Shown here in pieces: positions 1-8,852 of a DNA stretch of 45,541 nt. The first letter of the stretch is position 1; every line of letters starts with the position of its first letter. A model generated the notes under the pieces. It had not been told where the DNA came from, did no database searches, and saw only the letters and a program-made list of their open reading frames with translations. The position numbers and the translations under genes are program-made. The DNA comes from Methylococcaceae bacterium (GTDB lineage: Bacteria; Pseudomonadota; Gammaproteobacteria; Methylococcales; Methylococcaceae): the NCBI GenBank assembly GCA_004299145.1, contig SCQD01000319.1, positions 1-45,541 on the forward strand, read 5' to 3'.

Positions 1-126
1 CAGGACGAACGCGGGCAGCCGAAGGCAATAATTCGTCGCCAATTTTTCGCTCCTGAAATCGGATGGACCCCATTTCAGGTTTCGCGAAAAATGGCGACGC
101 TATCGGGAGAACAGCCATGCAATTGA
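1..126 (+). CDS. Unrecognised open frame, 3' end of a gene cut by the window edge
   Basis: Frame 1 is open from the first base to a TGA at 124-126, giving 41 residues that end in GEQPCN. It overlaps the first codons of csm3 (ATG at 117) by 10 bases, which is the tight spacing normal in a csm operon. In type III-A operons the gene before csm3 is usually csm2, but I do not recognise the Csm2 C-terminus in these residues, so the assignment is open. Since all three following csm genes are damaged, this frame may itself be a remnant rather than an intact gene end. Confidence 0.25.
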   Translation, partial: QDERGQPKAIIRRQFFAPEIGWTPFQVSRKMATLSGEQPCN

Positions 127-579
127 CCGACATCAAAAAACTTGAAGGCACCGTGGAATTGGTAACCGGGCTGCATATCGGTTCCGGCAACCTGGAAATG
201 CACATTGGCGGCACCGACAATCCGGTGATCAAAAATCCCATCAACAACCAGCCGTATATTCCCGGCTCCAGCATCAAAGGCAAAATCCGCAGCCTGTTGG
301 AATGGCAGTTGGGCGTGGTGTCCGCCACCGAAGGCAAGCCGTTGGGATTCAGCCACATCGAAAAACTGCCCGCCGAAAAACAAGCCCATGCCAAGGCGGG
401 TACACGACGGTGAAAACCTGTCGGACACGCTGTGGCGTGGCTTGCGCCTGTTGGAGCTGACTGGTCTGGGCGGCTCTGGCTCGCGCGGTTACGGCAAAAT
501 TCGCTTCACCCGGCTGATGCTGGCCGACAAGGACGTGCTGGAGGAGCTTGACCGGGTTCCCGTGATGGCGGCGGCCTGA
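117..579 (+). pseudogene. csm3: csm3, type III-A CRISPR backbone RAMP protein, internally deleted and frameshifted
   Basis: Csm3 forms the helical backbone of the Csm effector and cuts target RNA. The ATG at 117 has GGGAGA 7 bases upstream. The N-terminal part (117-~405, about 95 residues) carries the RAMP opening TGLHIGSG, the segment GGTDNPVIKN whose Asp34 corresponds to the catalytic Asp33 known in Streptococcus thermophilus Csm3, and PGSSIKGKIRSLLEW. The frame then stops at 411-413. The C-terminal part continues in another frame from about 388 to a TGA at 577-579 and holds the glycine-rich RAMP loop LGGSGSRGYGKIRF. Relative to the usual 220-250 residues, roughly 70-90 central residues (the thumb and the conserved E/N/R-rich middle) are absent, so this is a deletion plus frameshift rather than one indel. 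I judge it non-functional. A misassembly at this point is the alternative. Confidence 0.85.
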
Positions 580-593
580 AGCTGATCACCATC

Positions 594-1575
594 ATGGAAA
601 TTTACCGCGCCCGCCTCACGCCTTTGTCGGCTTTCGGCAGCCGGCAGCCGGCTGCTGGGCGATACCCTGTTCGGTCAACTGTGCTGGGCGGTGCGCTACC
701 GCAAAGGCGCGGCTGCCCTGGACAAACTGCTGCAAGGTTATTGCGCCGACGAGCCGTTCGCGGTGGTATCCGATGCCTTTCCCGCCGGTTACTTGCCGCG
801 CCCGGTGCTGCCCGGCGCCTGGTTCGAGGATATTCCCGACCTGGACCGCAAACAGGGCAAAAAGCGCCAGTGGTTACCGCAAGAACATTTCCTCGCACCG
901 CTGGCCCAGTGGCCGCGCTATTGCCGTACGGCGGAGGAAGTCGGCGGCGTGCCGGGCGAATTTCATCCACAACCGCACAACACGATCGACCGGCGCAGTG
1001 GCACTACAGGCGTAGGCCAATTCGCGCCCCATTCGTCCGGTCGCTTTTGGTACGGAAACCAAGAGCAGAAAGCTGCCGCGCCACCCGTGCTGGATTGCTA
1101 TCTGGGGTTGGATACGCAGCGGCTATCGGCCGAGGATGCCGCCGGCTTGCTGGCCGACATCGGCAACATCGGTTACGGCCGCGACGCCAGTATCGGTCTG
1201 GGTAAATTCCGCCTGGAAGCTTTTTCGCCCTGCACCCTGCCCAGCCAAACAGAAGCCGACGCCTGGCTGACGCTGGCGCCCTGTGCGCCCGGTGGCTTGG
1301 CGTGGGATGCAGCGCGCTGTTTTTACCACGTGTTTACCCGCTTCGGTCGCCACGGCGATACGGGCGCATTGCACGGTCAACCATTCAAAACGCCGCTGTT
1401 GTTGGCGGCCGGCGCGGCTGTGCTGACGCCATCGGTTTGGCGCGAAACCACGTTCGTCGGACAGAGACTGGGGGGCGACGGCTCATTGTCCAAGGCCATT
1501 CCCGGCACGGTGCAGCAAGGCTATGCGCCGGTAGTCGGCATACACCTGCCATCCATGGAGGAGCAGCCGCGATGA
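594..1575 (+). pseudogene. csm4: csm4, type III-A CRISPR RAMP subunit, frameshifted by a 7-bp duplication
   Basis: Csm4 caps the 5' handle end of the crRNA and contacts Cas10. Translation starts at ATG 594 (MEIYRARLTPLSAFG) and then shifts frame near 637-650. The remainder, in a second frame to the TGA at 1573-1575, is a good Csm4: GDTLFGQLCW near the N-terminus, GYLPRPVLPG, the glycine-rich IGNIGYGRDASIGLGKF loop about two thirds along, and a QGYAPVVGIHLP tail. Dropping one of the two tandem GCAGCCG units restores one continuous frame reading SAFGSRLLGDTLFG, a typical family N-terminus, for a product of about 325 residues. No second lesion is evident. The stop overlaps the csm5 ATG as ATGA. 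A real inactivating (possibly reversible) slippage or a sequencing error are both possible. Confidence 0.87.
637..650 (+). repeat. 7-bp tandem duplication GCAGCCG x2 that breaks csm4
   Basis: GCAGCCG occurs twice back to back at 637-643 and 644-650, 43 bases into csm4. Seven is not a multiple of three, so two copies put the start codon out of frame with the rest of the gene, while one copy gives F-G-S-R-L-L-G-D-T-L-F-G. This is a strand-slippage type of change and could in principle switch back. Confidence 0.85.
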
Positions 1576-2527
1576 ATCTATCTTTCGATGTTTTTCGTTT
1601 GTACTTCACGCCGCTGTCGCCCGTGCACATCGGCAGCGGTGACAGCTACCAGCCGACGCATTACGTCATCGAAGACGGCACGCTGTACGAACTCGACACC
1701 GGCGGCTTGATGGCGGCGCTGTCCAACGACGACCGAACCGCGTTGTTGAACATCGTCGAGCGTCAACCGAACGATGAAATGGTTAAGGCCATCCAGCGTT
1801 TTTTTTACCAACGGCGCGCGTCGCTGCTGTCGCGGGCTTGCAAGCGCATCCCGGTATCGAAGGGCGTGGAGCACCTGTACGTCAGCCGGGTGGGGCAAGC
1901 CGCCAACCGGGAGAGCGGCGGCAAGCAGGTCATCAACCGGCTGGAAATCGACCGCACTGCCTGCTACCCAGGCAGCGGCCAGCCGTTGTAGATGCCGATA
2001 AAACCAAAACCCTTTGGCTGGCCGCGCACGATAAGGAACATAAAGACAAACTGCTGCCTTTCGGCTGGCTGCTGGTGGAAATGGAAGCGCTGGATGATCA
2101 AGCGGGCGAATGGCCGGAACTGGCTGCATTCTGCGAAACCCAACAAGCCGACGCCCACCGTTGGCAAGAACGGCAGGCAGCCCGCCAAGCCGACTTTGCC
2201 CAAGCACAAGAGCGGCAACGCCGGCAAGCACAGGAAGCCGAGCAGCGCGCCCAGCAAGCCGCCGCCGAAACCGCCCGCATCGAATCCCTATCCGCCAACC
2301 AGCGTCGCGCCGAGGCATTGAAAAGCCATATTTCACCCGGCAATCGCGGTAAAGGCGCCGGAGATGGCTTGTTCCGGGCGTTGCGCGAACTGGCTCAGGC
2401 CGCCGCCGTTTGGTCGGCAGAGGATAAGGCGTATCTCAGAGAAATCGCCGTGGAAATCCTGGCCCATTTGGGCATAGATCCGAAAAAGCAGGATACGGCG
2501 AAAAAAATGTTGCGGGAGCTGGGATAA
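1572..2527 (+). pseudogene. csm5: csm5, type III-A CRISPR RAMP subunit, internally deleted and frameshifted
   Basis: Csm5 caps the 3' end of the crRNA in the Csm complex. The N-terminal 139 residues from ATG 1572 are clearly Csm5: FRLYFTPLSPVHIGSG, the THYVIEDGTLYELDTGG segment, then GGKQVINRLEIDRTA. The frame ends at TAG 1989-1991. From about 1985 another frame continues to the TAA at 2525-2527 with KTLWLAAHDKE and KLLPFGWLLVEME, which is the C-terminal part of the family. Everything between (the PGSSLKGA-type RAMP segment and the central domain, probably over 200 residues) is missing, so deletion and frameshift coincide. The tail has a long Gln/Ala/Arg/Glu-rich coiled coil (about 2130-2310) followed by a small helical domain, which is more than ordinary Csm5 needs. 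Not functional as it stands. Confidence 0.82.
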
Positions 2528-2658
2528 CTTTTCGTTTCCATGCTTTAAATTCTCGACTATCCGCTCATCCCTCATGCGTTACTTCAATACCGCCGGCCCT
2601 TCGGTGCCCGGCCAGCTGGGGGGCGTGATTGGCGATGACCGGACGAGAGGGATGCGGC

Positions 2659-4782
2659 TTAACCCGCCGCCGCAGGCTTGTTGCACAACGTTTGCGAAAT
2701 TAGCCGGGTATAAAGGCGCACGCCTGCGCCGGTCAGGTGCATGCCGTCGCGGGCAAACACTTTTTTTTCGGTCAGGCTGGGGCCGTGCCAGTCGATCAGG
2801 GTGACGTTGGGATAGTGGATGCCGGCTTCGGTCAACAAGGCATTGTTGGCCGATTCGTAAGGGCGCGGCACTTTGAGATTGACCAGCACCACCTGCGGCG
2901 TGTCTTTCAACACTTCCAGCAGTTCGCTCAATTGGCGGGCGTTGATCGGGCTGTTGTTGCCCAGGTGCACGATGACGGTATCGGCCAGCAAATCCCTGCG
3001 CTTGCGCTCCGCGAGCAATGCCGTGCCGGCGCTTAATTGCCGGCCCACCTGGGCGTCCACGTCGATGTCGCCGATCATCCGCCACAACTGATTGGCCGCG
3101 CCCAGCATAATCGAATCGCCGATGGCGAATACCTGCCGCTTGTCCTCCGCCGCCGGATAAATACGGACGATGTACGGCCCGTTCTCCGTATCCCGGGTTT
3201 TGACTTTAAAGTTGAGTGCCGGGTTGGGAGGATGGGCCGTTGCATCCGCCAGGCGGCATGCCGCATCGTTGTCCTCCTGCCCGGTATTTTCCATATTGGG
3301 AGACGCCGGCAGGGCAGGGGGCGTGCCGTCCAGCATTGGCATTGCCTGGCCGGCCGGCACATCGGGCGGGGTCACCGGTGCAGCGCCGTATTCCTGCCAA
3401 ACATCGCTGTCGGCATACGCGGCCAGTTCGAATCCCGGCGTAAAAATCCAGGGCAAAGTGGGCGAGATCGGCGGCGGCGCTGCGCTGGGCTCGACGGCTG
3501 CCGGCGTGGGGGCGGGGATGTTTCCCGCCGTGATTGCCTGGGCGTTTATCCCCAGCAACTCGGCCTGCTCGGCGGCAATGGAGCGGGCGGATGCCTCCCT
3601 GAAAATGCCCGGCTCGGTGAACAGCATGGCAATGACCGCAACGGCGATGATGCCGCTGGAAGCCAGCGCGGCACCGAACTGTTGCCGTTGCCTGATTTTT
3701 TGCCACCGGCGTTGCAGCCAGCCTCGGCGTATGGGGGTATCGATCCAGCGGTAAGAAATTTCCGCCAGCAGCGCAATGATCCCCAGGCGGAAAGCGAACA
3801 GCGCCGCGCCATCCAGCGGCACGTCGACCCAGGGTTGGGTCAGGCAAAATACCGGCCAGTGCCATAAATAAACGTTGTATGCCCGAAGCCCCAGGGTGGT
3901 CAGGGGCTTGGCGCCCAGTATGGCGGCGATCAGCCCGTTGTGGTGCACGATGGACAGCCAGATGCACAGCGAGGTCAGCAAGGCGACGGCGGCAAATCCC
4001 CCCTGGTATAAAACGGGGTGCATCTCGTCCATCAACACGAAAAATGCCAGCAAGCCCAGCAGCGCCATGCCTGCGGCGATATCGGCGCAGCAGGTTTGGC
4101 CGATGGAAGTCAGCCCTCTGGCCCGCGGCATGCTGAATGCCGTGGCGCTGCCGATCAGCAAGCCGCTGAGGCGGGTGTCGGTGCCGAAATACCAGCGCGT
4201 GGGGTCGGCGTCGGGCACATGGCCCAATGCCATCCAGGCGCTGGCGGCAAACGCGCCGGCCAGGCAAAAGACGATGCTGAACGTCCGGCTGCAACGGAAC
4301 AGCGCCAAGCATATTACCGGCCATAGCAGGTAATACTGAAACTCCACCGCCAGCGACCACAAGTGCTCGTAAAGCCGGGGCCTGCCTGCCAAATCGAAAT
4401 AAGGGCGTTCGTTGGCGATATAAAACCAGTTACTGGTAAAGGTAAGGCTCGGCAATAGGTCTTCCTGAATCTGTCCCCATTCCTCCGGGTAGCGGACAGC
4501 CACCACCCAAGCGGTCACCAGAACGGTGGTCAGCATGCCGGGTAATAAGCGGCGGCAACGGTGCCGCCAGAAGCGCCTTAAATCCAGCGCCAGGCCGGCT
4601 TGCCGATCGTGCAGCAGCAGCGTGGTGATAATAAACCCGCTGATGGCGAAAAATGCTTCCACGCCGAGAAAGCCGCCCGCCAACCACAGGCTGTCGGCGT
4701 GGTACAAAATCACGGCAATGATGGACAGCGCGCGCAAGCCATCCAGCGATGGGTAATAAGGCAATTTGCTGTGAGTCGACAT
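2659..4782 (-). CDS. Acyltransferase-3 membrane protein with C-terminal SGNH domain (OafA/OatA type)
   Basis: Proteins of this type O-acetylate cell-surface polysaccharides: the membrane domain brings acetyl groups across the inner membrane and the periplasmic SGNH domain transfers them. The N-terminal half (residues ~1-370 of 707) has about ten hydrophobic segments and the AT3 signatures YYPSLDGLRALSII with VILYHAD, GVEAFFAISGFII, and RRFWRHRCRRLLP. After a Pro/Ala-rich linker (~430-530) comes the SGNH hydrolase: GDS near residue 557 (block I), HLGNNSP (block III Asn) and RDGMHLT near 680 (block V Asp-x-x-His). I place the start at the ATG at 4782 because homologues begin just before YYPSLDG; the frame stays open upstream to 4896. 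No glycan cluster adjoins it, so the substrate is unknown. Confidence 0.88.
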   Translation of the reverse strand: MSTHSKLPYYPSLDGLRALSIIAVILYHADSLWLAGGFLGVEAFFAISGFIITTLLLHDRQAGLALDLRRFWRHRCRRLLPGMLTTVLVTAWVVAVRYPEEWGQIQEDLLPSLTFTSNWFYIANERPYFDLAGRPRLYEHLWSLAVEFQYYLLWPVICLALFRCSRTFSIVFCLAGAFAASAWMALGHVPDADPTRWYFGTDTRLSGLLIGSATAFSMPRARGLTSIGQTCCADIAAGMALLGLLAFFVLMDEMHPVLYQGGFAAVALLTSLCIWLSIVHHNGLIAAILGAKPLTTLGLRAYNVYLWHWPVFCLTQPWVDVPLDGAALFAFRLGIIALLAEISYRWIDTPIRRGWLQRRWQKIRQRQQFGAALASSGIIAVAVIAMLFTEPGIFREASARSIAAEQAELLGINAQAITAGNIPAPTPAAVEPSAAPPPISPTLPWIFTPGFELAAYADSDVWQEYGAAPVTPPDVPAGQAMPMLDGTPPALPASPNMENTGQEDNDAACRLADATAHPPNPALNFKVKTRDTENGPYIVRIYPAAEDKRQVFAIGDSIMLGAANQLWRMIGDIDVDAQVGRQLSAGTALLAERKRRDLLADTVIVHLGNNSPINARQLSELLEVLKDTPQVVLVNLKVPRPYESANNALLTEAGIHYPNVTLIDWHGPSLTEKKVFARDGMHLTGAGVRLYTRLISQTLCNKPAAAG

Positions 4783-4947
4783 TGCGGGGGGGTATGAATA
4801 TTTCCTGGGGGTAATACCGGCAACCATTATATACCGCTGGCCGGCTAGTCCCGATTCCGCCGCCGCAAGGCTTTGAACCGCAAAACGTGATGCCATTCAC
4901 GCTATACTTTTCCGCTCGATTGACATGCCATGTAGCGGAGGCCGCTT

Positions 4948-5511
4948 TTGAATATTTCCGAAACCCCTGTCCCAGGAGGTACTTTGGTTCATGCTCCGGA
5001 TTTAAGCTGGAGCCAGGTACGTGAAACCGTGCTGATGTTGCAACTGGCCGTGGGCCAAATTGAAGCGGCGCTTACGGAGAGTCATAGCTCGGTGGACGTG
5101 CTTACGGATAGTTTTACCACCATGGCCAATTACGTCAGCGGCCTCAATGCAGCCTTGCAGAACCATACTCTTGGCGAACAACCCCAGGCCGAACTCAGGG
5201 AAACCGCCGAACAGCTGACCAATATGGTGCACCAGGCCATTATCGCGTTCCAGTTTTACGACAAGCTTACCCAGCGCATCGGCCACGTATCCCACAGTCT
5301 GGACAGTTTGAGCGATCTGGTGAACAACCAGCATCGCTTGTTCAACCCGCAGGAATGGGCGGAGTTACAGCAAGCGATTCGCAGCAAATACACCACGGTG
5401 GAAGAACGGGAAATGTTCGATGCCGTGATGAACGGCATGCCGGTACGCCAGGCGCTCGAACACTTTGTCAACGAAATGAAAGACAAAGGCGACGACATCG
5501 AGTTTTTTTGA
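4948..5511 (+). CDS. Conserved-looking hypothetical, helical, weakly CheZ-like
   Basis: A 187-residue soluble, mostly helical protein without signal peptide or membrane segment. Translation appears to begin at TTG 4948, with GCGGAG at 4935-4940 as a well-placed ribosome binding site; no in-frame ATG fits better. The segment AFQFYDKLTQRIGHVSHSL around residues 100-118 recalls the Q-[FL]-x-D-x-x-[ST]-Q helix seen in CheZ-like and related chemotaxis/motility proteins, and the tail ends in an acidic GDDIEFF, also a shape seen in CheZ C-termini. The likeness is by eye only. No chemotaxis gene is nearby. It is convergent with the RTX gene, 11 bases away. Confidence 0.6.
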   Translation: MNISETPVPGGTLVHAPDLSWSQVRETVLMLQLAVGQIEAALTESHSSVDVLTDSFTTMANYVSGLNAALQNHTLGEQPQAELRETAEQLTNMVHQAIIAFQFYDKLTQRIGHVSHSLDSLSDLVNNQHRLFNPQEWAELQQAIRSKYTTVEEREMFDAVMNGMPVRQALEHFVNEMKDKGDDIEFF

Positions 5512-5522
5512 GTTCCGGTTAT

Positions 5523-8500
5523 TTAAAGCACAAAATGCCGGAAGTCGGCGTGGTCGCCGATGACCTGGATAATCATGTTGGCAAAGCCGATGCCGTTTAC
5601 GTCGACTTCCAGAAGGGTGTTGCCGTCGAGCTGATACAGCCTCACTTCGCCTTGGCCGTTTGCATGCCAGGTGCCGTTCTTTGAAAGCACGAAGGCCTGA
5701 TCGCCTTCGGCGCTGCCGGCATCGATGGCACTGAAGTCGATGCTGTCGAAGTCGGTGAGGTCGGTGATCGAATCGAGATATCCCGAGGACTCCGACGTCG
5801 CGGTGTAGCGAAATACATCCGCTCCGGCATCGCCGGTCAATACGTCGGCGCCAGTCCCACCCAGGAGGGTGTCAGCCCCGCCGCCGCCGGCCATGGTATC
5901 GGCTCCCGATCCCCCGGTAAGGCTGTCGCCGGCCGCACCGCCCACATAGCTGTAGTGGCTGGTGTCGCCGCCGCTGGCCCGCATGGTCATCACATCCTTG
6001 GCGTTTAAATCCGATCCGTCGACGGTCAGCGTCGTCCCTGCTTCCGCGTAGACCTGGAGCGCGTAATCGTGGCCGCTGTTGAGCTGGACGGTACCGATGC
6101 CCTGCAGGGTCAAGGCGTCGAACGGCATCTCTACGCGGTAATCGCCGTCGAGCACGACGACGTCAGCGCCGCCGTTGCCAAGCAGGCGATCCAGGGTATT
6201 GAACGCCCCGCCCATCAGGAAGCTGTCGTTGCCGCTACCGCCGTAACCGAAATCGTCGCCGCCCGCGGACAGATCTATCTTGTTGTTGCCTGAGCCGCCG
6301 TTCACGCCGTCGTTGCCCTTGCCACCGATCAAGGTGTCGTCGCCGCCGCCGCCGTTAATGCTGAGCCTGGCATCGGTTTCAGCACTGCCGTCGACGTAAA
6401 TGTCGTCTTTGGCGCCCAGGGTGGTGGCATTCAGCGAGAAATCGAGGTTGGCACCGATGTTCTGGTCGTTGAGGTAGAGTTTGTAGGCGTGTCCTGCGGT
6501 GAGCGTCATGGTTTCGACGCTTTGTAGCGTGGAACCCTTGATGTGCACGCCCGCTGCATAGTTGCCGTCGAGGATGGCCTGGTCATATCCGTCGCCGCCG
6601 TCGATCCTGTCATCGCCGTCGAAGCCGGCACCCAGCTGAATGGTGTCGTAGCCGGTGTCACCGGTAATTTGGTCCTGGCCGCCGCCCCCCGCGCTCAGGG
6701 TGTTGTTGCCGGCTCCGCCGGTGATGCTGTCCGCGCCGTCGCCGCCGAGTAGCGTGTCGTCGCCGCTGCCGCCGATCAGCAACAGGTTTGCGTCGGTTTC
6801 GGCCGAGCCGTCCAGATTCAGATTGGTTGTTGGCGCGGTCAAAGCCTGGGCATCGACCTTAAGCGTCTGGCCGCGATCAGTCACGGCATCAGCAAGCGTC
6901 AGGTTGTAGCTATAGCCGGCTGCAACGGTAATGTTCTCGACTTCGATCAGGGTTTTGGCGCCCAGTACCACGCTGCTCGCACCCGTCAGGTTCAGCGTGT
7001 CCATGCCTTTGCCGCCGTCAATCTGATCCCGCGTAGTCAGCAAGGCTCCCACTTGGATCAAGTCGTCGCCATCGCCGCCTTGAACCGAGTCAGTCCCGGT
7101 CGCGGCGATGTTGAGCAGGTCATTGCCGCCGCCGCCCGACAGGCTGTCGTCGCCGGAGCCGGAGTAGAGCGTGTCGTCGCCCGCGCCGCCCGACAAGATC
7201 AAGTCGCCGTCGGTTTCGCCGGTGCCGTATGCCGTCAAGGTGTCGCCGGCATGCAGTGACGAGCCGTCGATGGTGATCGATTGCTTTGCCGCCACCATGG
7301 CGTCGTTGAGGGTCATGACGTAGTCGTGGCGGCCGGCAGCCAGCAGCAGCTTTTCGACGCCGACCCAGGATGCCGGAAAAAAAATCCCCGGATAATCGCC
7401 GTCCAGCTTGACCGTGTCCAAGCCCGCGCCGCCGTCTATCGTGTCGTTGCTGTCGTAGGCGGCGCCCATGTCGATGACGTCGTTGCCTTCCTGTCCGTTG
7501 ACCAGGTCGGAGCCGCCATCGCTCAGGTCGATAGCGTCATTGCCGCCGCCGCTGAAAATGAGATCGTCGTAGCGGGTGCCGGTGAGCTTCTCCGCCGCGG
7601 CGTCGCCGAATAGCGGCTGGCGAATGCCGTCCACCGCGAGAGCGGTGAATCCGCCTTCGGGATACAGGTCCGCAATGGTTCCATCGGCCAGAACGGCCAG
7701 TTCATGGTCGGCATAGAGTGTGAACAGCGAGGGCGTTCCCGTGCTGATTTCGCCACTCAACGGTTTTCCGTCGGCGTTGTAGTAGCGAATCATGGTCGTC
7801 CGCGTGATGACCATGTCGCTGACCCAAAGCACCGCAAAGTTGCCGCCGTCCAACGCCACGACTTCGGCGGCGTATTGACTGCCGGCGGAAGATTCGTTGA
7901 CCAGGAAGTCATGCCCCAGCGGTTTCCCGCCGGCATCGAGCAGGCGGGCGCGCACCTCGACCCGGTCGGCGTCCGCACCTTCGATATTCATCCAGGTGAC
8001 CACGCTGCCGCCATTATCCAGCTCGACGGCGTGGGGCTGGAAATAGGTGACATCGAACAGGGTGGGAAGATTGATGGCGGTCGTGTTGATCTTTACCGGT
8101 GCGTCGGTGAGTTTGCCGCTGCTGCTGAACTGCTGGGCGTAGAGCTGGTTGTTGTCGCGGTCACGAAACACCGCCAGGCCGCCGCTGCCCAGCGAGGTGA
8201 CGGTGTGGTCGTAGGTATTGGAAGGTGCCGCGAAAGTGTCGATGATCTTGCTGCTGACGACGCTCAAATTGGCGTCGTTAATAGTGACCAGCTTGATTTT
8301 GGCGTTGGCCAGATCCGCTTCGGACGTGACCATGGCGATGTTGCCGTTGCTCAGTTGCACGACGTCGTGCATCCAGTCGCCCACGTCGCGCGCCACAATT
8401 TTGGGATTGCTGACCGCGCCGGTATGGGTGTTGATGAAGGCAGCCTTTATGGAATCGCCGCCCTGCCAGAAAGCGGCAACCTTGCCATGGCCCAGATCGA

Positions 8501-8852
8501 GCAACTCCGGTTTGCCGGCAACGCCGATTGCCGAAGGTTCCAGGGTGATTAATTTACCCACGGCCTTGCCCGCCGCATCGAACTTTTGCGCGAAGACGCC
8601 CAGCGGTCCCGCCGCCTGCGCGCGGTTCCAGGCGGCCAGAAAGCCCGAGTCCACGCTGGTTATCGCTGGAAATGCATCCGAGCTGGCCAGTTCTGGCGTG
8701 GTAATGGTGAGTGGCGTGGTCGGCAGCAGATCAGGCACGCGGGGGTTTTTCGCCGCAGCGCCGGCGGCCGGGTTTTGCGTCTCCATCGTTTCGGGCGCAA
8801 GCGTCGATGCCTGGTAATCTTCGGAAGTCGTATCAAACGGGGCAGGGGACAT
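5523..8852 (-). CDS. Large RTX calcium-binding protein, probable type I secretion substrate
   Basis: A 1109-residue protein without N-terminal signal peptide or cysteines. Residues ~1-430 form a Gly/Asp-rich beta region (segments such as GGGLAVFRDRDNNQLYAQQF) that could be a propeller. From about 440 on, nonapeptide RTX motifs of the GGxGxDxLx kind (GGSGDDTLLGGDGADSITGG, for example) alternate with beta segments in four modules of about 139 residues. The last ~100 residues (FRYTATSESSGYLDSITDL...FDSIDFSAID) match the C-terminal secretion-signal region of serralysin-type RTX proteins. The ATG at 8852 has GGAGA 7-8 bases upstream. No exporter adjoins it; the only type I system in view is at 40842-45107. 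I see no catalytic motif; adhesin, S-layer-like or scaffold roles are possible. Confidence 0.88.
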   Translation of the reverse strand: MSPAPFDTTSEDYQASTLAPETMETQNPAAGAAAKNPRVPDLLPTTPLTITTPELASSDAFPAITSVDSGFLAAWNRAQAAGPLGVFAQKFDAAGKAVGKLITLEPSAIGVAGKPELLDLGHGKVAAFWQGGDSIKAAFINTHTGAVSNPKIVARDVGDWMHDVVQLSNGNIAMVTSEADLANAKIKLVTINDANLSVVSSKIIDTFAAPSNTYDHTVTSLGSGGLAVFRDRDNNQLYAQQFSSSGKLTDAPVKINTTAINLPTLFDVTYFQPHAVELDNGGSVVTWMNIEGADADRVEVRARLLDAGGKPLGHDFLVNESSAGSQYAAEVVALDGGNFAVLWVSDMVITRTTMIRYYNADGKPLSGEISTGTPSLFTLYADHELAVLADGTIADLYPEGGFTALAVDGIRQPLFGDAAAEKLTGTRYDDLIFSGGGNDAIDLSDGGSDLVNGQEGNDVIDMGAAYDSNDTIDGGAGLDTVKLDGDYPGIFFPASWVGVEKLLLAAGRHDYVMTLNDAMVAAKQSITIDGSSLHAGDTLTAYGTGETDGDLILSGGAGDDTLYSGSGDDSLSGGGGNDLLNIAATGTDSVQGGDGDDLIQVGALLTTRDQIDGGKGMDTLNLTGASSVVLGAKTLIEVENITVAAGYSYNLTLADAVTDRGQTLKVDAQALTAPTTNLNLDGSAETDANLLLIGGSGDDTLLGGDGADSITGGAGNNTLSAGGGGQDQITGDTGYDTIQLGAGFDGDDRIDGGDGYDQAILDGNYAAGVHIKGSTLQSVETMTLTAGHAYKLYLNDQNIGANLDFSLNATTLGAKDDIYVDGSAETDARLSINGGGGDDTLIGGKGNDGVNGGSGNNKIDLSAGGDDFGYGGSGNDSFLMGGAFNTLDRLLGNGGADVVVLDGDYRVEMPFDALTLQGIGTVQLNSGHDYALQVYAEAGTTLTVDGSDLNAKDVMTMRASGGDTSHYSYVGGAAGDSLTGGSGADTMAGGGGADTLLGGTGADVLTGDAGADVFRYTATSESSGYLDSITDLTDFDSIDFSAIDAGSAEGDQAFVLSKNGTWHANGQGEVRLYQLDGNTLLEVDVNGIGFANMIIQVIGDHADFRHFVL
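5805..7418 (-). repeat. Four tandem ~139-residue modules inside the RTX gene
   Basis: Modules begin at residues 479, 618, 757 and 897 (codons at 7418, 7001, 6584 and 6164). The first two are 139 residues, the third 140. Each starts with D-x-x-x-L-[DT]-G, runs through a [VL]E-x-[ILM]-x-[LV]-xAG-xx-Y-x-[LM]-x-L-xD segment and a DG-x-L- or DGSAETDA-type segment, then a short RTX block, then an IDGG-xG turn into the next unit. The fourth unit decays into the secretion-signal region. DNA copies have diverged clearly, so the duplication is old. Confidence 0.8.

Noticed and set aside
2528-2658. CRISPR array or leader after csm5
   Set aside because: Only 131 bases between csm5 and the next gene end, and no repeat unit is present.
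7704-8552. 282-codon plus-strand open frame opposite the RTX gene
   Set aside because: Antisense to the RTX N-terminal region, composition-driven.
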